Below, in pieces: positions 52,306-64,000 of a stretch of DNA of 64,000 nucleotides. Origin of the DNA: Thuidium tamariscinum (lineage: Eukaryota > Streptophyta > Bryopsida > Hypnales > Thuidiaceae); contig OX344754.2 in NCBI GenBank assembly GCA_947034885.2, forward strand, positions 19,052,501 through 19,116,500, read 5' to 3'. Under the pieces are notes generated by a model, which ran no database searches, was not told the origin of the DNA, and worked only from the letters and a program-made list of their open reading frames with translations. A program made the translations under genes and the position numbers. Numbering within the stretch: the first letter of the stretch is position 1; the number at the start of each line of letters is the position of its first letter.

Positions 52306-53130
52306 TATGCAATTGCAAGTGAAGATTTGGGGCCTCTTATACAACAAATTGGCCCTTTCTAGAATGTCTAGACCCTTCTTGCCAATCACACATCTAAGTT
52401 CTACCATGTAGTCTAGAAATGTACAAAATGATGGAATTTCAATAAACAATCCCATTAAACCTAAGCATGATTCATTTCTACTAACAATTTAAAGTGTTAA
52501 GGATGAAAAAAATTTACATGGCCTCATACATTTCCTCATTTCCTCATGATTTGTTCTAGACTTGCTAAAGTGATCAAGTATAGGTGGTTCTACCTTAGTT
52601 GACCTTGAAGTGCTCCAATGTCTAATTTCGGGAAGATGTACAAATTGAAATTGAGATTTCTTTCTCATTACAACTTTATGAAGTTGTTGTCCTATCCAAG
52701 GGTTCAATTGGATGTTACTAGAGAAAATATTTTTCAAAAATTACAAATGTAGAAGTTTGTCAAGTAGTTGACCAAGCCAAAATTACATTGATTCAAGTTC
52801 AAATCTAGAATTGCAAAAATGAAGTCATAGAATCAAAGAACACAAAAATTCCAAAAAACACAATGTCAAGAGAACTTCATTTCAAATCCATTCCAACAAA
52901 ATGTACTTAAAAAAATAGCAATATTTTGCTTGTAATTAAATAAAGAAGGAATTTTGCAATTTCCCTTTCAAAATTTATAGAAAACTATTATTGATAGCAT
53001 TAGTGAATCCAACCATATAGATAGAATCTAAAACGCAAACTCTACAACTTTTATTTGCATCTCAATTCCAAAATATTTCTTCCAAATAGCACTTTATAAT
53101 GATTTTTCCAAAACTGTCAATTCTGGAGAT
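52306..53130. other. AT-rich intergenic DNA, no gene recognised
   Basis: No phased coding segments on either strand. Confidence 0.4.
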
Positions 53131-53153
53131 GAGTCTGGACGTTTAGGGGTTAA
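53131..53153. repeat. Solo right terminus of the TTAACCCC family
   Basis: Contains TTTAGGGGTTAA, the inverted terminus seen at 18,730, 15,970 and 41,168. The matching left end was not located. Confidence 0.45.
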
Positions 53154-53642
53154 GAGCTGTTCATGGGCAGGAAATTGACACCCTTTACTCATCCTGCCAA
53201 TACACAAAGCAAATTGCACCATGCTAAGAATTTCGATTTTTCATTGTGACCAAATAAAGAATGACGATACTATTGAAGCATGAGAAATATGGCATGTACC
53301 TTTTCCAAAGAGATGCAATTGAACTGGGTTTGCACAGGAACGGATGTCATTAGTTTAAATTCCGGTAACAAACAGCAGATCATATTCCCAAATCTTATAC
53401 ACAAGCGTTCTGCCCTCAAAAGAAGTAACAAAGGTGACCCTATGGATTAAAAAGGGTGGTGCTCACTGATGTTTTTACGCAGTGTACAACCGAGCGGTTC
53501 TATTATCAAATCAGCACGGCCAGAATACCTGAGTTCCATCCCCAAGATAGTCTACTGCTGGCATGCACCCACACATGCTTCTACTTGCCACTTCACGAAA
53601 CTATTTTTTTTGGTGCAGGTTGAGAACGAAGCCATGCAGAAC

Positions 53643-56606
53643 TTAGGGTGAAGTGTCAACGCCATCACCGTCATCATCCTTCACGTACTTCTCTTGAATC
53701 GCCATCGTCGTGGAAGGCAAACCAACGTTAAGGCAGATCACGTCGTGTCCAGCATCAGCAATTGCATAAACCACTTATACAAGACATTATACTCACAAAC
53801 GCGTTCTTCTAAAAATGAATCTTTGAACTTGTTAGTATCCACAAACCACACAAAAAGAAAGGATATCTATCATAATCCCAATTGGTGGGGGCCGCAGCAA
53901 GTTTGCTGAATTCGTTGATATTACCCTCAATCCCTCTGAACACATAGCCGTTGCTCTTGTCAATAATCTTCAAAAGGTCCATCACACTTTCCTTATCCTG
54001 AACACAAATCACAAGGAATGTATCATATAAAGCTTTGCGCCAAAGTAACTTCGAGAAAGAAACAAAGAAAACAAAAGGCACAACTAGACTCCTGACATGC
54101 ACGGTAGTTGACAGCATTATTAGTGCATTAACCTTTCACTCATTGCAACGTGAGCACAACTTATTAGATTTTCACATTAATTAAAAGTAGCTGATGCTGT
54201 AGAAAGACAGCTACAAGCGAAACCCGAATCTACATTCCAACAAATAAACGGCACATTAGCTGTTCAAAAGCGTGATGGAGAATATTTACAGACCTGGATA
54301 TTTAACGTTGTGAAGCTTACAAGACCATAGTCTTCTACAACTTCACACAACTCCTTCGTCAACTTCCTGCAATGCCAACAGAAGACGTCCCTTATGATAA
54401 CCTTCAAAATATCAGGAGTTATTCAAGTCAAGCATACAACCGGCATCCTTCAGAAACAAAGAAACAAAGAATTTTGGATCCATCGCTGAAAACAAAGATT
54501 AATGACAGCCATTGCAGCCCCAGCGCACACCCACCACCAAACGACCAGAGAGTTACCTATACTTGGCAGACCTAGGATCTTTATCCAAATATTCTTGAAG
54601 ATAAGAGAGATCTTGAACATCAGTGTAAAAGTCCAGATTGAAGTCTGCCAAACACAAACCCACTTCATGAATGACAACAAATCGCATTGACGATTGAAAA
54701 ATCTACATCACTCACAACCTAGATACTATTTCTCCTGCAATTCGGTCACAAAAAGACAACAACTGAAGTAACTAAGTCATGAAATCCACAACTCGGCTGT
54801 CCATCTAAGAAACAAGCATAAATGACAAGAGGGCATCTAATTTCTGCTGCAAATTTCAGCGCACTTCCAAATTCGACGGAATTACCGAAGAGTGATGAAC
54901 ACTAACAAAAACGTACAGAGATAACAAATGCCGGAATCATGTAGTTAACAATTGAGCGGTAAAAATACCAAGTTTGCCGTATTGCTCTATCAAATCAATC
55001 TTTGACAACACGTTGATGTGTGGAAGCTCTAGGTGGAGCATAGTTGACAACGATACTAAAAGAGCAGACACATACTTGCCAGGATCGCTGCATAAGTGGG
55101 CATCTACTAGATGTACGGCTGTGAGCTGCAATACAGATATTGGAGACAACATAAGGGAAGAACAATAACGTGAAGTAGAATCATTGCTTGTAGAAATTTG
55201 CATATACTGGTGACACATTCATGATCGTCAGAATCATTATGGACCATAGAGAAAGACACTTGTAATAATGTGCAGGAAGAGAAACGTACACGATAATCCC
55301 ACTTGTTCGCCATTTCTAAAATTACGTTCTTTGCATTCGAGTGTAGCGTAAAGAGCTCCACTTGCCCAGGGAAGTCGAATAGTAGGTAATGGTCTGCAAC
55401 CAGTCCACAACTAGGACGTTACAGTCGACAGCGCAAGTACACATCACAAGGCGAAACTCTTACTAAAACTTCTATTCTAAAGCCCAACTGGAACTCACAT
55501 GCGAAATGAAACTAATCAGGGCCTTCATAAGTTCCCACACACACAAGCGGGCCTCAGTTACAAAAAAGCTTAAAAAATGGACGCAAACAACTGACATCAA
55601 AGAGATGTAATACCATTGATCAGTGGGCGAAGTTTATCCTGCAGCCAATCTATGTTCTTCTCCAGGTAGTCCATACAATAAACAAGCCCTGCAATAAGAC
55701 ACACAATGAACGCTTAATTACTCACGAGCTATTTCATTTAAAAGCATCCTGTTCAATGCCAGCAGGGGAAAAAATGGCTTATGTTTGATCCTTATCTAAC
55801 CGAACTAATCAGTATAGGTTTCGAGTAGGACTACCTCCATTTGGTCCAAGATCATACTGAGACATCACATCCTCCAGCTTAATAAGGTCTTCAATGTTGA
55901 CAGCACACTCATATCTAAGAGGGTCAAAGAGTTTAACTGAATATGAAGTACTATCGTAATGAATGACAGAATAGAGGAACTCCAGCCATGTGAATATGGC
56001 TGGCGTACATGAAGACTCTGTACACCTAAGTTCCCACGCCTAACTCCGAAGAGTTAAGACGAGTGAAATTTAGGCTAGCCATAGAATTGACACTTGAAGG
56101 TAGTCGAGAGAAAGGTCCGCATAAATTTTTAACACATTTTTCTATACAGTAAGGCATAATTCATCCTCAGAGTTTCTCACAATAAGCTGCTAAATAAGGC
56201 ATTGAACACATCTGACCCTGTTAACCGTTAATAAAGGATACGGGAGGTTGTCATTTGCTGGATCCAGATTGATTATTGCAGTCTTTCTGCCAGAAGAGCA
56301 GTTCAACAAAATTAGCACCCCAAAAGTTCCAAGCAAAACTACATACAGAACCCTAAACCCTAAAACCCCGAAGCCCGAAGAGCGAACAAGTCGATGAAAA
56401 TCTCAAAACTATCAGTCGATTTTAACGTCAATAAGGCTATGGATATTTTCCACGCAGATAAGGTAACCCTAAGCACTTGATCAAAACAACAATAGAAAGC
56501 AGTAAAAAGCTAACCTGCCGATCAGAGTAAGAAACTGGGACATGCCATTGCAGTACGTTGTCTTCCCGGAGCCCGCAGGCCCGATCACAATCTGACCGAA
56601 TACCAT
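53643..56606 (-). CDS. GPN2: GPN-loop GTPase 2 (QQT1-type), with two U12-type introns
   Basis: GPN2 family GTPases dimerise and support assembly and nuclear import of RNA polymerase II; Arabidopsis QQT1 mutants arrest as early embryos. Ten coding exons: 56515-56606, 56242-56286, 55835-55914, 55614-55688, 55290-55393, 54969-55125, 54557-54644, 54294-54366, 53867-53997, 53643-53709. They give 303 aa (human GPN2 is about 310). Motifs: P-loop GPAGSGKTT (residues 9-17), NLDPAND, the family-defining GPN in [16 protein letters not shown] (G3), SKIDLIE (G4), then [36 protein letters not shown] and the C-terminal [10 protein letters not shown]. The GPN, G3 and G4 motifs are canonical, and no frame break was found. 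Intron 2 (55915-56241) starts GTATCCTTT and intron 9 (53710-53866) starts ATATCCTTT and ends AC: both are minor-spliceosome signatures. A 5' UTR intron is possible (acceptor near 56,632, donor near 57,257). Confidence 0.95.
53710..53866 (-). other. U12-type AT-AC intron of GPN2
   Basis: On the coding strand the intron begins ATATCCTTTC and ends CCTTCCAC. A branch-site match TGCCTTAAC lies about 18 bases before the 3' end. Removing exactly these 157 bases joins NWDYDR to [13 protein letters not shown] in frame. No GT-AG pair nearby gives the conserved C-terminus. Confidence 0.88.
55915..56241 (-). other. U12-type GT-AG intron of GPN2
   Basis: The donor is GTATCCTTTA, a perfect match to the minor-class GT donor. 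A branch-like CTCTTTGAC sits about 9 bases before the CTTAG acceptor. The flanking exons give [10 protein letters not shown] and [10 protein letters not shown], contiguous in the family. Confidence 0.75.
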
Positions 56607-57257
56607 GACCTTTCACTCACGTATTGCAGTCCTGAAACGCAATTCGGAAACTCACGACTCTGCGTTCCCGAAGGGAAGATCACCAATTCATTGGATTGTG
56701 AAGTCGTTACTGTACTCCATTTCTGCAGGCATTAACACTGCAGCACGTAATTTCAAACCTGTAAATATGCCAGCTAAAATTCCTTCACTCAAAGACACAC
56801 ATTCCAGTATCAAATTTCCCAAACCCTAAAAACAGGGCAAAATTCCGATTCCCTTCCTCAACGGACATCGCCCTCACACTCCGACCAGCTCTCAAACTAG
56901 ACTACACAAATCAGCTTTCTATGACGAAAACGTGAATCGAAGCATAATAACTCGCGACGAACAAAGTACCAGCAATTGACGAAGCATCGGTACCAAGAAG
57001 GATAACGAGTTTCCAGTAGTTTCCAGTAGTTTCGAAAAGGGAGGGAATGCGAGCCAGTGCTCTCTATCCACATATAAGTATGCGCAGAATTGTTATTCCA
57101 TTTATCATATCGTGAAAATCATAATTCAGACCGGTTCAAATTTTAGATCATCAAATTGAAATCGTCCCTCAAAACAGGAATGAAATCGGACCATAAATAA
57201 AAATTCCTACTCCAAAATACAGAAAAATCAAAGCATGAGAGCGATGAAATGAAGTAC

Positions 57258-57353
57258 CTCGAAGATGAGCACTTCATCCTCCTCTCCGTCCACTAGGAAC
57301 TCGTTTGGCGCTTTGTTCGTGTACTGTTCCAAGCGAGAGATGTCGAATTGCGC
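57258..57353 (-). other. Coding-like segment in the presumed 5' exon upstream of GPN2
   Basis: On the minus strand this 96-bp stretch reads AQFDISRLEQYTNKAPNEFL and then VDGEEDEVLIFE, and ends at a good donor (GAG|GTACTT). Upstream in the same frame is an ATG (near 57,456) giving MAVPLQLLSLAPCSLHSYPL, but two stops separate it. The whole GC-rich stretch up to about 57,540 may simply be the 5' UTR exon of GPN2, or it may be a broken N-terminus of another gene. I do not recognise a family. Confidence 0.35.
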
Positions 57354-57540
57354 TTGCAGTCAAAGTTGTGAAAGCAGGAATGGGGATTGGGGTTACAAGG
57401 GGTAGGAATGCAGAGAGCAAGGGGCGAGGGAGAGGAGCTGGAGGGGGACCGCCATAGCCAGAGCGAGGTTGCGTCAGAAATGTACTCTACATGTACTGTA
57501 CAGAAGCACACGGGCAGCCTTGAGGAACTTACTTTAGTGT

Positions 57541-60500
57541 TTCCGTAGTGAAAATTGAGGCATCCTCAACATACACGGCAAAATGGCCCGGCAAATAAAA
57601 GTGTTTATGATGAATGATTGGTGTGGGACCTAACATGCATAACCCCAATTAACTTATAGCTTTTCAAAATTTACTCTACAATTTTTTCAATGAATTTCTA
57701 ATGTGGTTTTTTCTCCAAGATTTAGTGCATTTGAGGCTCGTTTTGAAGAGCCCTCAACATAGAAAGTCAAGATTGCAATGGCCCTCCCTTGCACAAAATC
57801 TTGAATAGAAAAATAATGATCAATCATTTTCCACATCAAATTTTTTATGCTTAAGCTAGACTTCAAAAAAAAAGTTTAAAAAATATAAACTACTAAAAAT
57901 AGCAACTAGGTAAGGTTTTATTTAACTTCAAAATTTTCCAAACACCATATTTTGGTGCCTTAAGCAATGAGGGGTTAAAGAAGGATTTAAAGGACAAAAA
58001 ATATAACAATAATTTCAACAATTCTATTGACAATCACTATCTATGGTGATTGATGGCCATTTGATTGACATTTAAAATAAAAAGACCCATTGATTTTAGC
58101 CATCGATCTTAAAAAAACATGAAGTGCTTATGCCCCATTGAATCCATGGAAGGGTTTGAACTTTTTCTTGTCTCTCCGCAACAATTAGGCAATATATTTT
58201 GGTGTTTCATTATGTTAAATCCTTTGTGAGCACGACTCATGATAGGGTGCTTTTTGGATTAAGGTTCTTCCCCAACTGCAATTCAATTTCAAGAACTTCA
58301 ATTACTTGTTGTGTTAAACAAATTCAAGTATTCTTCATTTCAAGTTTCTTTTATATGTTTTTGACTTTTTGTGTTCTATATGTATTTGCAACTACAATTC
58401 AATTTGAAGAACTTCAATGACATGTTGCGTTAATCAAATTCAAATATTCTACATTTCAAGTTTTTCAATATGTTTTTAACTTTTTGTGTTCAATATGTTT
58501 TTGCATATTGAGTCATATTTTCTTCAATGTTTGTTCAAGCATTTGAGTATTCCAGGTGTGTAAGGTAGAACCACCCGTAACCGATCATTTAAGGTATTTT
58601 AGGCATGATCTAGTGTAGTGCAAAGCAAAACAAATATTTTCAGAGGTGTATAGATAAAAGTGATGGGGATTCCAAAAACTTTGGTAATTTTATCACATGA
58701 ATTGAAATTACTATGAATTTTAGAAGGCATAAAGTGTGCTTGACCAAATGCCAATCTATGGAGTCTTCTAATTTCGATCACGCAAAAAACTACATTTTAC
58801 TCACTCTTTTCTACTTTCTTGCACACTACATTGGAACATGTGCCATAAATTTTTAGTCCCAACTTTATAAATGAGAAAAAAACTCATTCTAGCCTTGGAT
58901 GGAAATATGTCCATCCAAAGGTTGACTATGGGGGAGCCTATTGGTTATAGGTGGAACTACCTTAGCACTCATATTTTTGGTTGGACAAAGAGGAAAGCTC
59001 TTGCAAAGTTGATGTAATGTTAGAGCTAGGAGACTGGCATGTAAGTGAATGTAAATTCTTAATATATAAATTAAATATGTGTTTCTTTCTCAAATTAAAT
59101 TAAACATTCAATTGAATTTTTACTCTATCATACAATCTTCAATGTCATTTTTATAAGAGATAAATCTCAATTAAGATTTCTTAGTAAATTCCATTTCCAA
59201 TATGAAGAAACAATAAATTGTAGTTTCAATATGAAGAAACTTCAACCCTAAATTTAAAAGAATAATGTAATTTCAATGTCATAGTATACTTTAATCATAT
59301 TTCCTCTCTCCATGTCAATTTAATTTTCAAAGTTCATTGTTGAATGCACTTAAATTTGAAAATTCAACAAGGAATTCACTTTAAATGTAGAAGTCAAAGA
59401 CCTACTATGTACTTTAAAGAAAACTTTCACAATGACTACTAAATCATTTTACATTTCAATTGTTCAGGTCATGGAATCATAGCAATTACTTTAGAATTTA
59501 TTTGTAATTGACAACAATGACAACAATATTTAAAATCCTGTAATATCACCAACATGCATGACTAAAGATTGAATTGACCAATCTTCCCATTTACACAAAC
59601 ATGTGATGTTTGCACTTGTATTCTCCGTTGATTGTGAAATTTACAAGAGCTTAGCAGTGTAGAAATCACTGGATGTATCTACATGATTAAAGTATTGCAC
59701 TTGTAGGTCTTGAATGTAGTGAACATTGAACAAACATGGATTACACTTTTAAAATTGTTAAAAAAAATTTGACAACTAATAAGAAATGACACGTGTATTT
59801 ATTATTATATTTTTATATGCAAAACCCAATATGACACTATCCACTCTAAAGACAAACCACAAATTTTTTTTGTGATTCTCAAAATAATGAAATAATAGAA
59901 ATGATGATGGATGATTTGGTATTGGTAACCTTAAGTAATAGTTTCTAGTTATTTTAGACAAGGTTTTGCAGAGTGATAATTTTGAATAGAGAAAAAAATA
60001 TATTTTGCAAAACTTTTCTAGTTTTTTTTTTGGAGGGGGGAACTTTTCTAGTTTTGAATAATTGGCGTTCCTACCTATCCAATTTCTTTTACAAAATAAG
60101 ATAATTGCACTATATTTTGATGAATATATACAACATTTGTATGAACTAATGGTATTTAATCTACAATCTATACATCTATTAATGTAAAATACCTCATTAC
60201 TCCAAATAGAATTGCAATATACAATGTCTTTAGGAAATAGATAAAAATAAAACTCTTGGTGTGAATAAGCACAATATCACACAAGAAGTGTAACATCTAA
60301 GTTGGAACATGTCCTTCACCAACATTTAGCATATTTTTTGAATTTTACCAACTATTTTCCTTCAATTCTTATGTTGAATTAGTTCCTTAAGTATTGATTT
60401 TGATTTTCCCTTTAATTTTTTTTCCAAATAGAAATTTTGTAGATTTTTTTGACTATTTTTTTCCGTTCAAGTTGCAATCCAACTTTTTACAACACCACCG

Positions 60501-62100
60501 TTGAACAACAAACTAACCATCCAAAGATGTTCTTCATTATGATAACTTAAACCACCACCTGTTCTCAAACCGTCCACCCCTCATAATCTATTGCTCTAAT
60601 CCTCTTTTAAATTTAAAAAAAGGGAGAAACCAAAAAAACATCAAGATATAGAAAGTTTCAAATCAATGCTTGATGATTAATTAGTTAAGGTGCTTTATAT
60701 GCTTACAAGATGACCCTTTTAAAAACTTGAGGTTGTGCCTTAGGAAATTTTTATAGCAATTTGTATGAAATTTTTTTTTTAGATAATTATTGTTTTGAAC
60801 CAACAAAAGTAATGTGTTTCTCCCAATTTAATAATATGAATAATTTATTCATTAAAATTATACTTTCCAAATTAGGATCAATCAAAATGGTCACTTTAAA
60901 ATCATGTTTCATATGTACCATCCATTCTTCATATTAGAATATTGCTAGATTCAGTAACTTATTATCTATTATAGTTTCACTAGGTGAGTAATACTTACTA
61001 GTAATGTAAGATGAAAATCAAAATGAAATTCTTTAATCAAATTCTAAAGGAATTTTTTCAATATCAGTTGTAGTTTTCCATAAAAGTTGCCAAAATAGAC
61101 AAAATTAGTCACCTTTGCCTAATTTTTTGGTTATCTCTTTAAAAAAACAAAAAACAAATTGCAAGTATTACAATTCAAATAAATCATACATTACTTTAGT
61201 TTGTCTTTTTTCATACATACAAATTTTAGTATAGTCTTCTATTAGATTTTTACCTATGTGTCAATCTAAGACTATTGCTACTATATTTCTAATAAAATAT
61301 CCATGTGTCACAACTCTACTAGATGGACTTCTTAAGATTGAATGATAAATACTAACACGCTACTATTGCTTTTAATACATGTCTTGTTTTCCATTCACTT
61401 ACATAGCTTTTGAACTTTCATTGAATCATTGAGATGAAAACATCCAAAACTATCCCTCTATCCATTCTTGCCATTAGAATGGCTCCCTTATTTACTTGCT
61501 ATTGGTTGATTATTGATTCTCCAAAGTTTGGTTTTATGATCAAGTTATGTGACAATTTCAAAGGCATAGGGAACTTCTACTTTTGAAAATTCAATATATA
61601 TAGTACATGTCTTATCCAAAATCTAATTATATAATTTTTTTGAAATTCATGAATTTCAATTTTTGGCCCCCCTTCCCCCCAAAACAAACAAACAAACAAA
61701 CAAACAAATCTTCTTGAAGAAAAGTCCCCCCCTACTTTAGGCATGACTTTTTTTTAAAGTTGAGAAGGCAACTATAGTTGAAGCATAAAACTTTTTGCAA
61801 GATACTTATGTCACATGACTTCAAAAGGGGGGACCAAACTTTTTTAGGCACCATTTTGATGAAAAAATAAGTTTCATACCCACTTTTATTTCAACTTTTT
61901 TAACTCAACCGACTTTTTCACAAAACTCATGGGTTTAAACCCCAGTTTAGTGTACTTTACAAATAACTCAAATGCCTCCAAATTTGCTGAATTTCTTAAT
62001 TTGACAGTTTCCGGTGTTTCCACCCTTACACACACCATTGCTAAATCTCTTCCTGTGGATCCTGGATAGGGATAAAAGAAAATGAAAAAAACAGCAACTG
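57541..62100. other. AT-rich intergenic DNA
   Basis: No gene recognised. A tandem duplication of about 116 bp lies at 58,276-58,505 (CAATTCAATTT-GAAGAACTTCAAT and GACTTTTTGTGTTC/AACTTTTTGTGTTC recur). A run of AAAC units lies near 61,681-61,706. Confidence 0.5.
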
Positions 62101-62420
62101 CACTCTGACTCCACCTCCCTGGCTCTCGCTTCGTCAGGAGTCTGGCAACTCCTACGTACTTGCAGTGATTTGCCTTTGGCCTTTGCCAGAGCTCCAGCAG
62201 TTCCTGAATCTTGTTCTCCGCAATTTCAACTCTGCAAGTAAGTTAAGCTTAGCCCTGCACTCTCGGGTGCCAGTGGCAGAGCTCAAGTGAAGGCCCATCA
62301 AGTCGTCGTCGGTGCTTGCACAGAGGTTTGGTAACTGATAAACAAGGAAGTAAGATTTGGGTGCATGGGCATGACCGTTGCAGACATTCAACAACGTACT
62401 CAGGCAGGCAATTGATCAGA

Positions 62421-62453
62421 CAGACAGACAGAGACAGACGGACAGACAGACAG
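62421..62453. repeat. GACA-type microsatellite in the 5' leader of the last gene
   Basis: Imperfect GACA/CAGA units (ACAGACAGACAG with interruptions by GG and GA) about 140 bp upstream of the start codon, inside the GC-richer leader region. Confidence 0.85.
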
Positions 62454-62594
62454 TGTTGTTGAGCTTCCAGAAGGTCAATGCACATCGATCTTACAAGCTC
62501 TATCTCCATCTCATTGTGGCTCACTCGATCTTATCTTCCCGAAGCTTTGCAATTTTGTTTTTTTCTGGTGTGATTCGAGATCGAGTTTTCGAGG

Positions 62595-64000
62595 ATGTTG
62601 GCGCAGTTGGGCTGTGCGGAGGAGGATGCGGAAGTAGACCTTGAGCTCGGCTACCCGCCGGTGTACGCCAAGCTGTGTCGACATGAGGATGCAGCGGGGT
62701 TGCCTATTCCGTTCACAGAAGCTCCACCGCAACGTTTTCTGCCTTACGCTCCTCACGCCGAAGATGTAAGAAACTCAAAGTGATTGTATGCTGTGCTTTC
62801 TGTGTACCATTACACTGTGTTACTCAGTTTTGGTGGAAGACGAGGTGGAGCAGAATGTAATGCAATGCACTTGGAATCAATTGATTTGGAGCCCGAATGA
62901 ATGTCTTGTGAGGTTTTTGAGCTCGGCGCCATAGCCATGGATAAGATCTTGCTCCCGGCTTGTATGTGTTAATTGTGTTGAGCTTTGTGCATCAATTTGA
63001 GACCGGCTATTTCAGCTGTGACTCGTCATGCTTGGATCTATGTATACCCTGAATGATCTCTGTAATCGTGGGTTGTAACGAAATGACTATGACAGAGTCT
63101 GAATGTGTGTCAAGTATCGGTTGCAGCTCTCATCGTGTTCCTATCGTAATGTTAGTTCAAGCGACAGATCTAGTATCACTCGTGGGAGATTAGCCTACGG
63201 AACACTTTAAGAGCAACGACTGTTTTCAAACAAGCATTGTAATTTTATTCGTCGTCTGTTGGAGTTTGGAGGTTTAGAGCGTTGACTGAGTAATTGCCCT
63301 TGTTGTGGAGCTGCTGCAGTTTCTGCATTTGAAAGACTGGGATAGCCTGTTTCCAGTCGTGGCCGAGAAAGAGAGAGACTCTTCGAACTTACGAAAATAT
63401 GCGGAAGAGCTGTGGCAGCAACTGGACCACCTCGGGTACGTAGTTGCTGGTCCTATTAATACTACTAGGGCTCACTTAGAATAATCAGTAAAACTACCCA
63501 ACAGACTCTAACGTCTTCCATGACGCAGTTTTGAAATCTTAGTTTTCTGAGAAGCTGGTGGAGGATTTTTGCTGCCACTTGGATTAGCATGCCCTTCTGG
63601 GTTAATTCCCTAAGGTAGAGGATACTATTCGCATCACTTTAGGCTTTTTAAACAATATGTAGGAGTAACGCTTTCGTTGGGAAATCTCTCAATCGAGCTC
63701 TCTGGAGAGATAGATCACTTGAAGTACAACAGCCAAAGTCTCTCATGTGACTGAACCCATAACAGCACGCATGAACTTCTTAATGCAATCATTCTAAGTG
63801 GAGTTGTAGACCATTATTCAAAGGTCAAAAGACAACCCCATTTTCCATTCAGAGATTAGTGGCCAGAGACACTTAGCGGATTCATTCTTAGCAAAAAAAT
63901 TGTTATTGAAAGGCTTCGATGAGATGTTAGTATAGTAACAGGGGTCATTTTAGGAGTCTGAAAATCAATTCCCTAATGGTTTCAGATTCCTCGACCTTAG
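62595..64000 (+). CDS. Unrecognised plant gene, N-terminal exons only (runs off the window)
   Basis: Exon 1 (62595-62765) starts MLAQLGCAEEDAEVDLELGY and continues with YAKLCRHEDAAGLPIPFTEA and PPQRFLPYAPHAED up to GTAAGA. Exon 2 (63321-63435, acceptor CTGCTGCAG, donor GTACG) reads FLHLKDWDSLFPVVAEKERD and then SSNLRKYAEELWQQLDHLG. Phases match (0, then 2). A candidate exon 3 begins at 63986 after GGTTTCAG and completes the glycine to give GFLDL. Composition, splice signals and the conserved-looking DWDSLFPVV and LWQQLDHLG segments support a real gene. There is no signal peptide, membrane span or catalytic motif in the visible 96 or so residues, so no function can be given. Confidence 0.7.

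Noticed and set aside
53809..53866. Extension of GPN2 exon 9 to the stop near 53,811
   Set aside because: The extra residues are not family-like and the conserved [11 protein letters not shown]-terminus lies downstream, joined by the AT-AC intron.
62152..62756. Minus-strand frames of 80-91 codons
   Set aside because: Antisense to the leader and exon 1 of the plus-strand gene, which has consistent splice sites.

Overview
This is plant nuclear DNA. It is AT-rich and gene-poor, with spliced genes using GT-AG introns, many short non-autonomous DNA transposons (CACTA, Stowaway and PIF/Harbinger types with visible target-site duplications), and proteins that match land-plant families: an LRR receptor kinase, the proteasome maturation factor UMP1, a GPN2/QQT1-type GTPase and a plastid-targeted protein. 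I cannot place the lineage more precisely than land plant. Exon structures were read by hand, by splicing conserved protein segments at GT-AG (and U12) sites with matching phase. No alignments were run.

Layout. 1-19.8 kb: no convincing gene; diverged retroelement-like sequence, several MITE-type elements, a large foldback element, and members of a repeat family with TTAACCCCTAAAG termini. 19.84-33.17 kb (+): an LRR receptor-like kinase gene reconstructed as 20 phase-compatible exons. It has a signal peptide, an LRR ectodomain, one membrane segment and a complete kinase domain, but two in-frame stop codons (26699 and 31691), so it is probably a pseudogene or a gene with a poison exon. One intron holds a 212-bp CACTA MITE, and one 3' splice site has been copied by a 55-bp tandem duplication. 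33.2-46.4 kb: repeats only, including a second CACTA-type MITE, a GC-richer retroelement-like block and the largest TTAACCCC element.

46.88-48.25 kb (+): UMP1, complete, 139 aa, five exons, the first apparently carrying only the ATG. 49.25-51.01 kb (-): a complete six-exon gene for a 256-aa, probably plastid-targeted protein of unknown function, convergent with UMP1. 52.09-52.31 kb: a second copy of the 212-bp CACTA MITE. 53.64-56.61 kb (-): GPN2/QQT1 GTPase, complete, 303 aa, ten coding exons. Two of its nine coding introns carry U12-type signals: one AT-AC and one GT-AG with a perfect minor-class donor. 57.5-62.1 kb: intergenic, AT-rich. 62.6 kb to the end (+): the first exons of an unrecognised plant gene that runs off the window.

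The intact genes are housekeeping genes (proteasome assembly, RNA polymerase assembly/import, plastid function) in islands of higher GC. They do not form one pathway. The most interesting points are the two minor-spliceosome introns in GPN2, the decaying receptor kinase with its duplicated splice acceptor, and the MITE families that show recent mobility.
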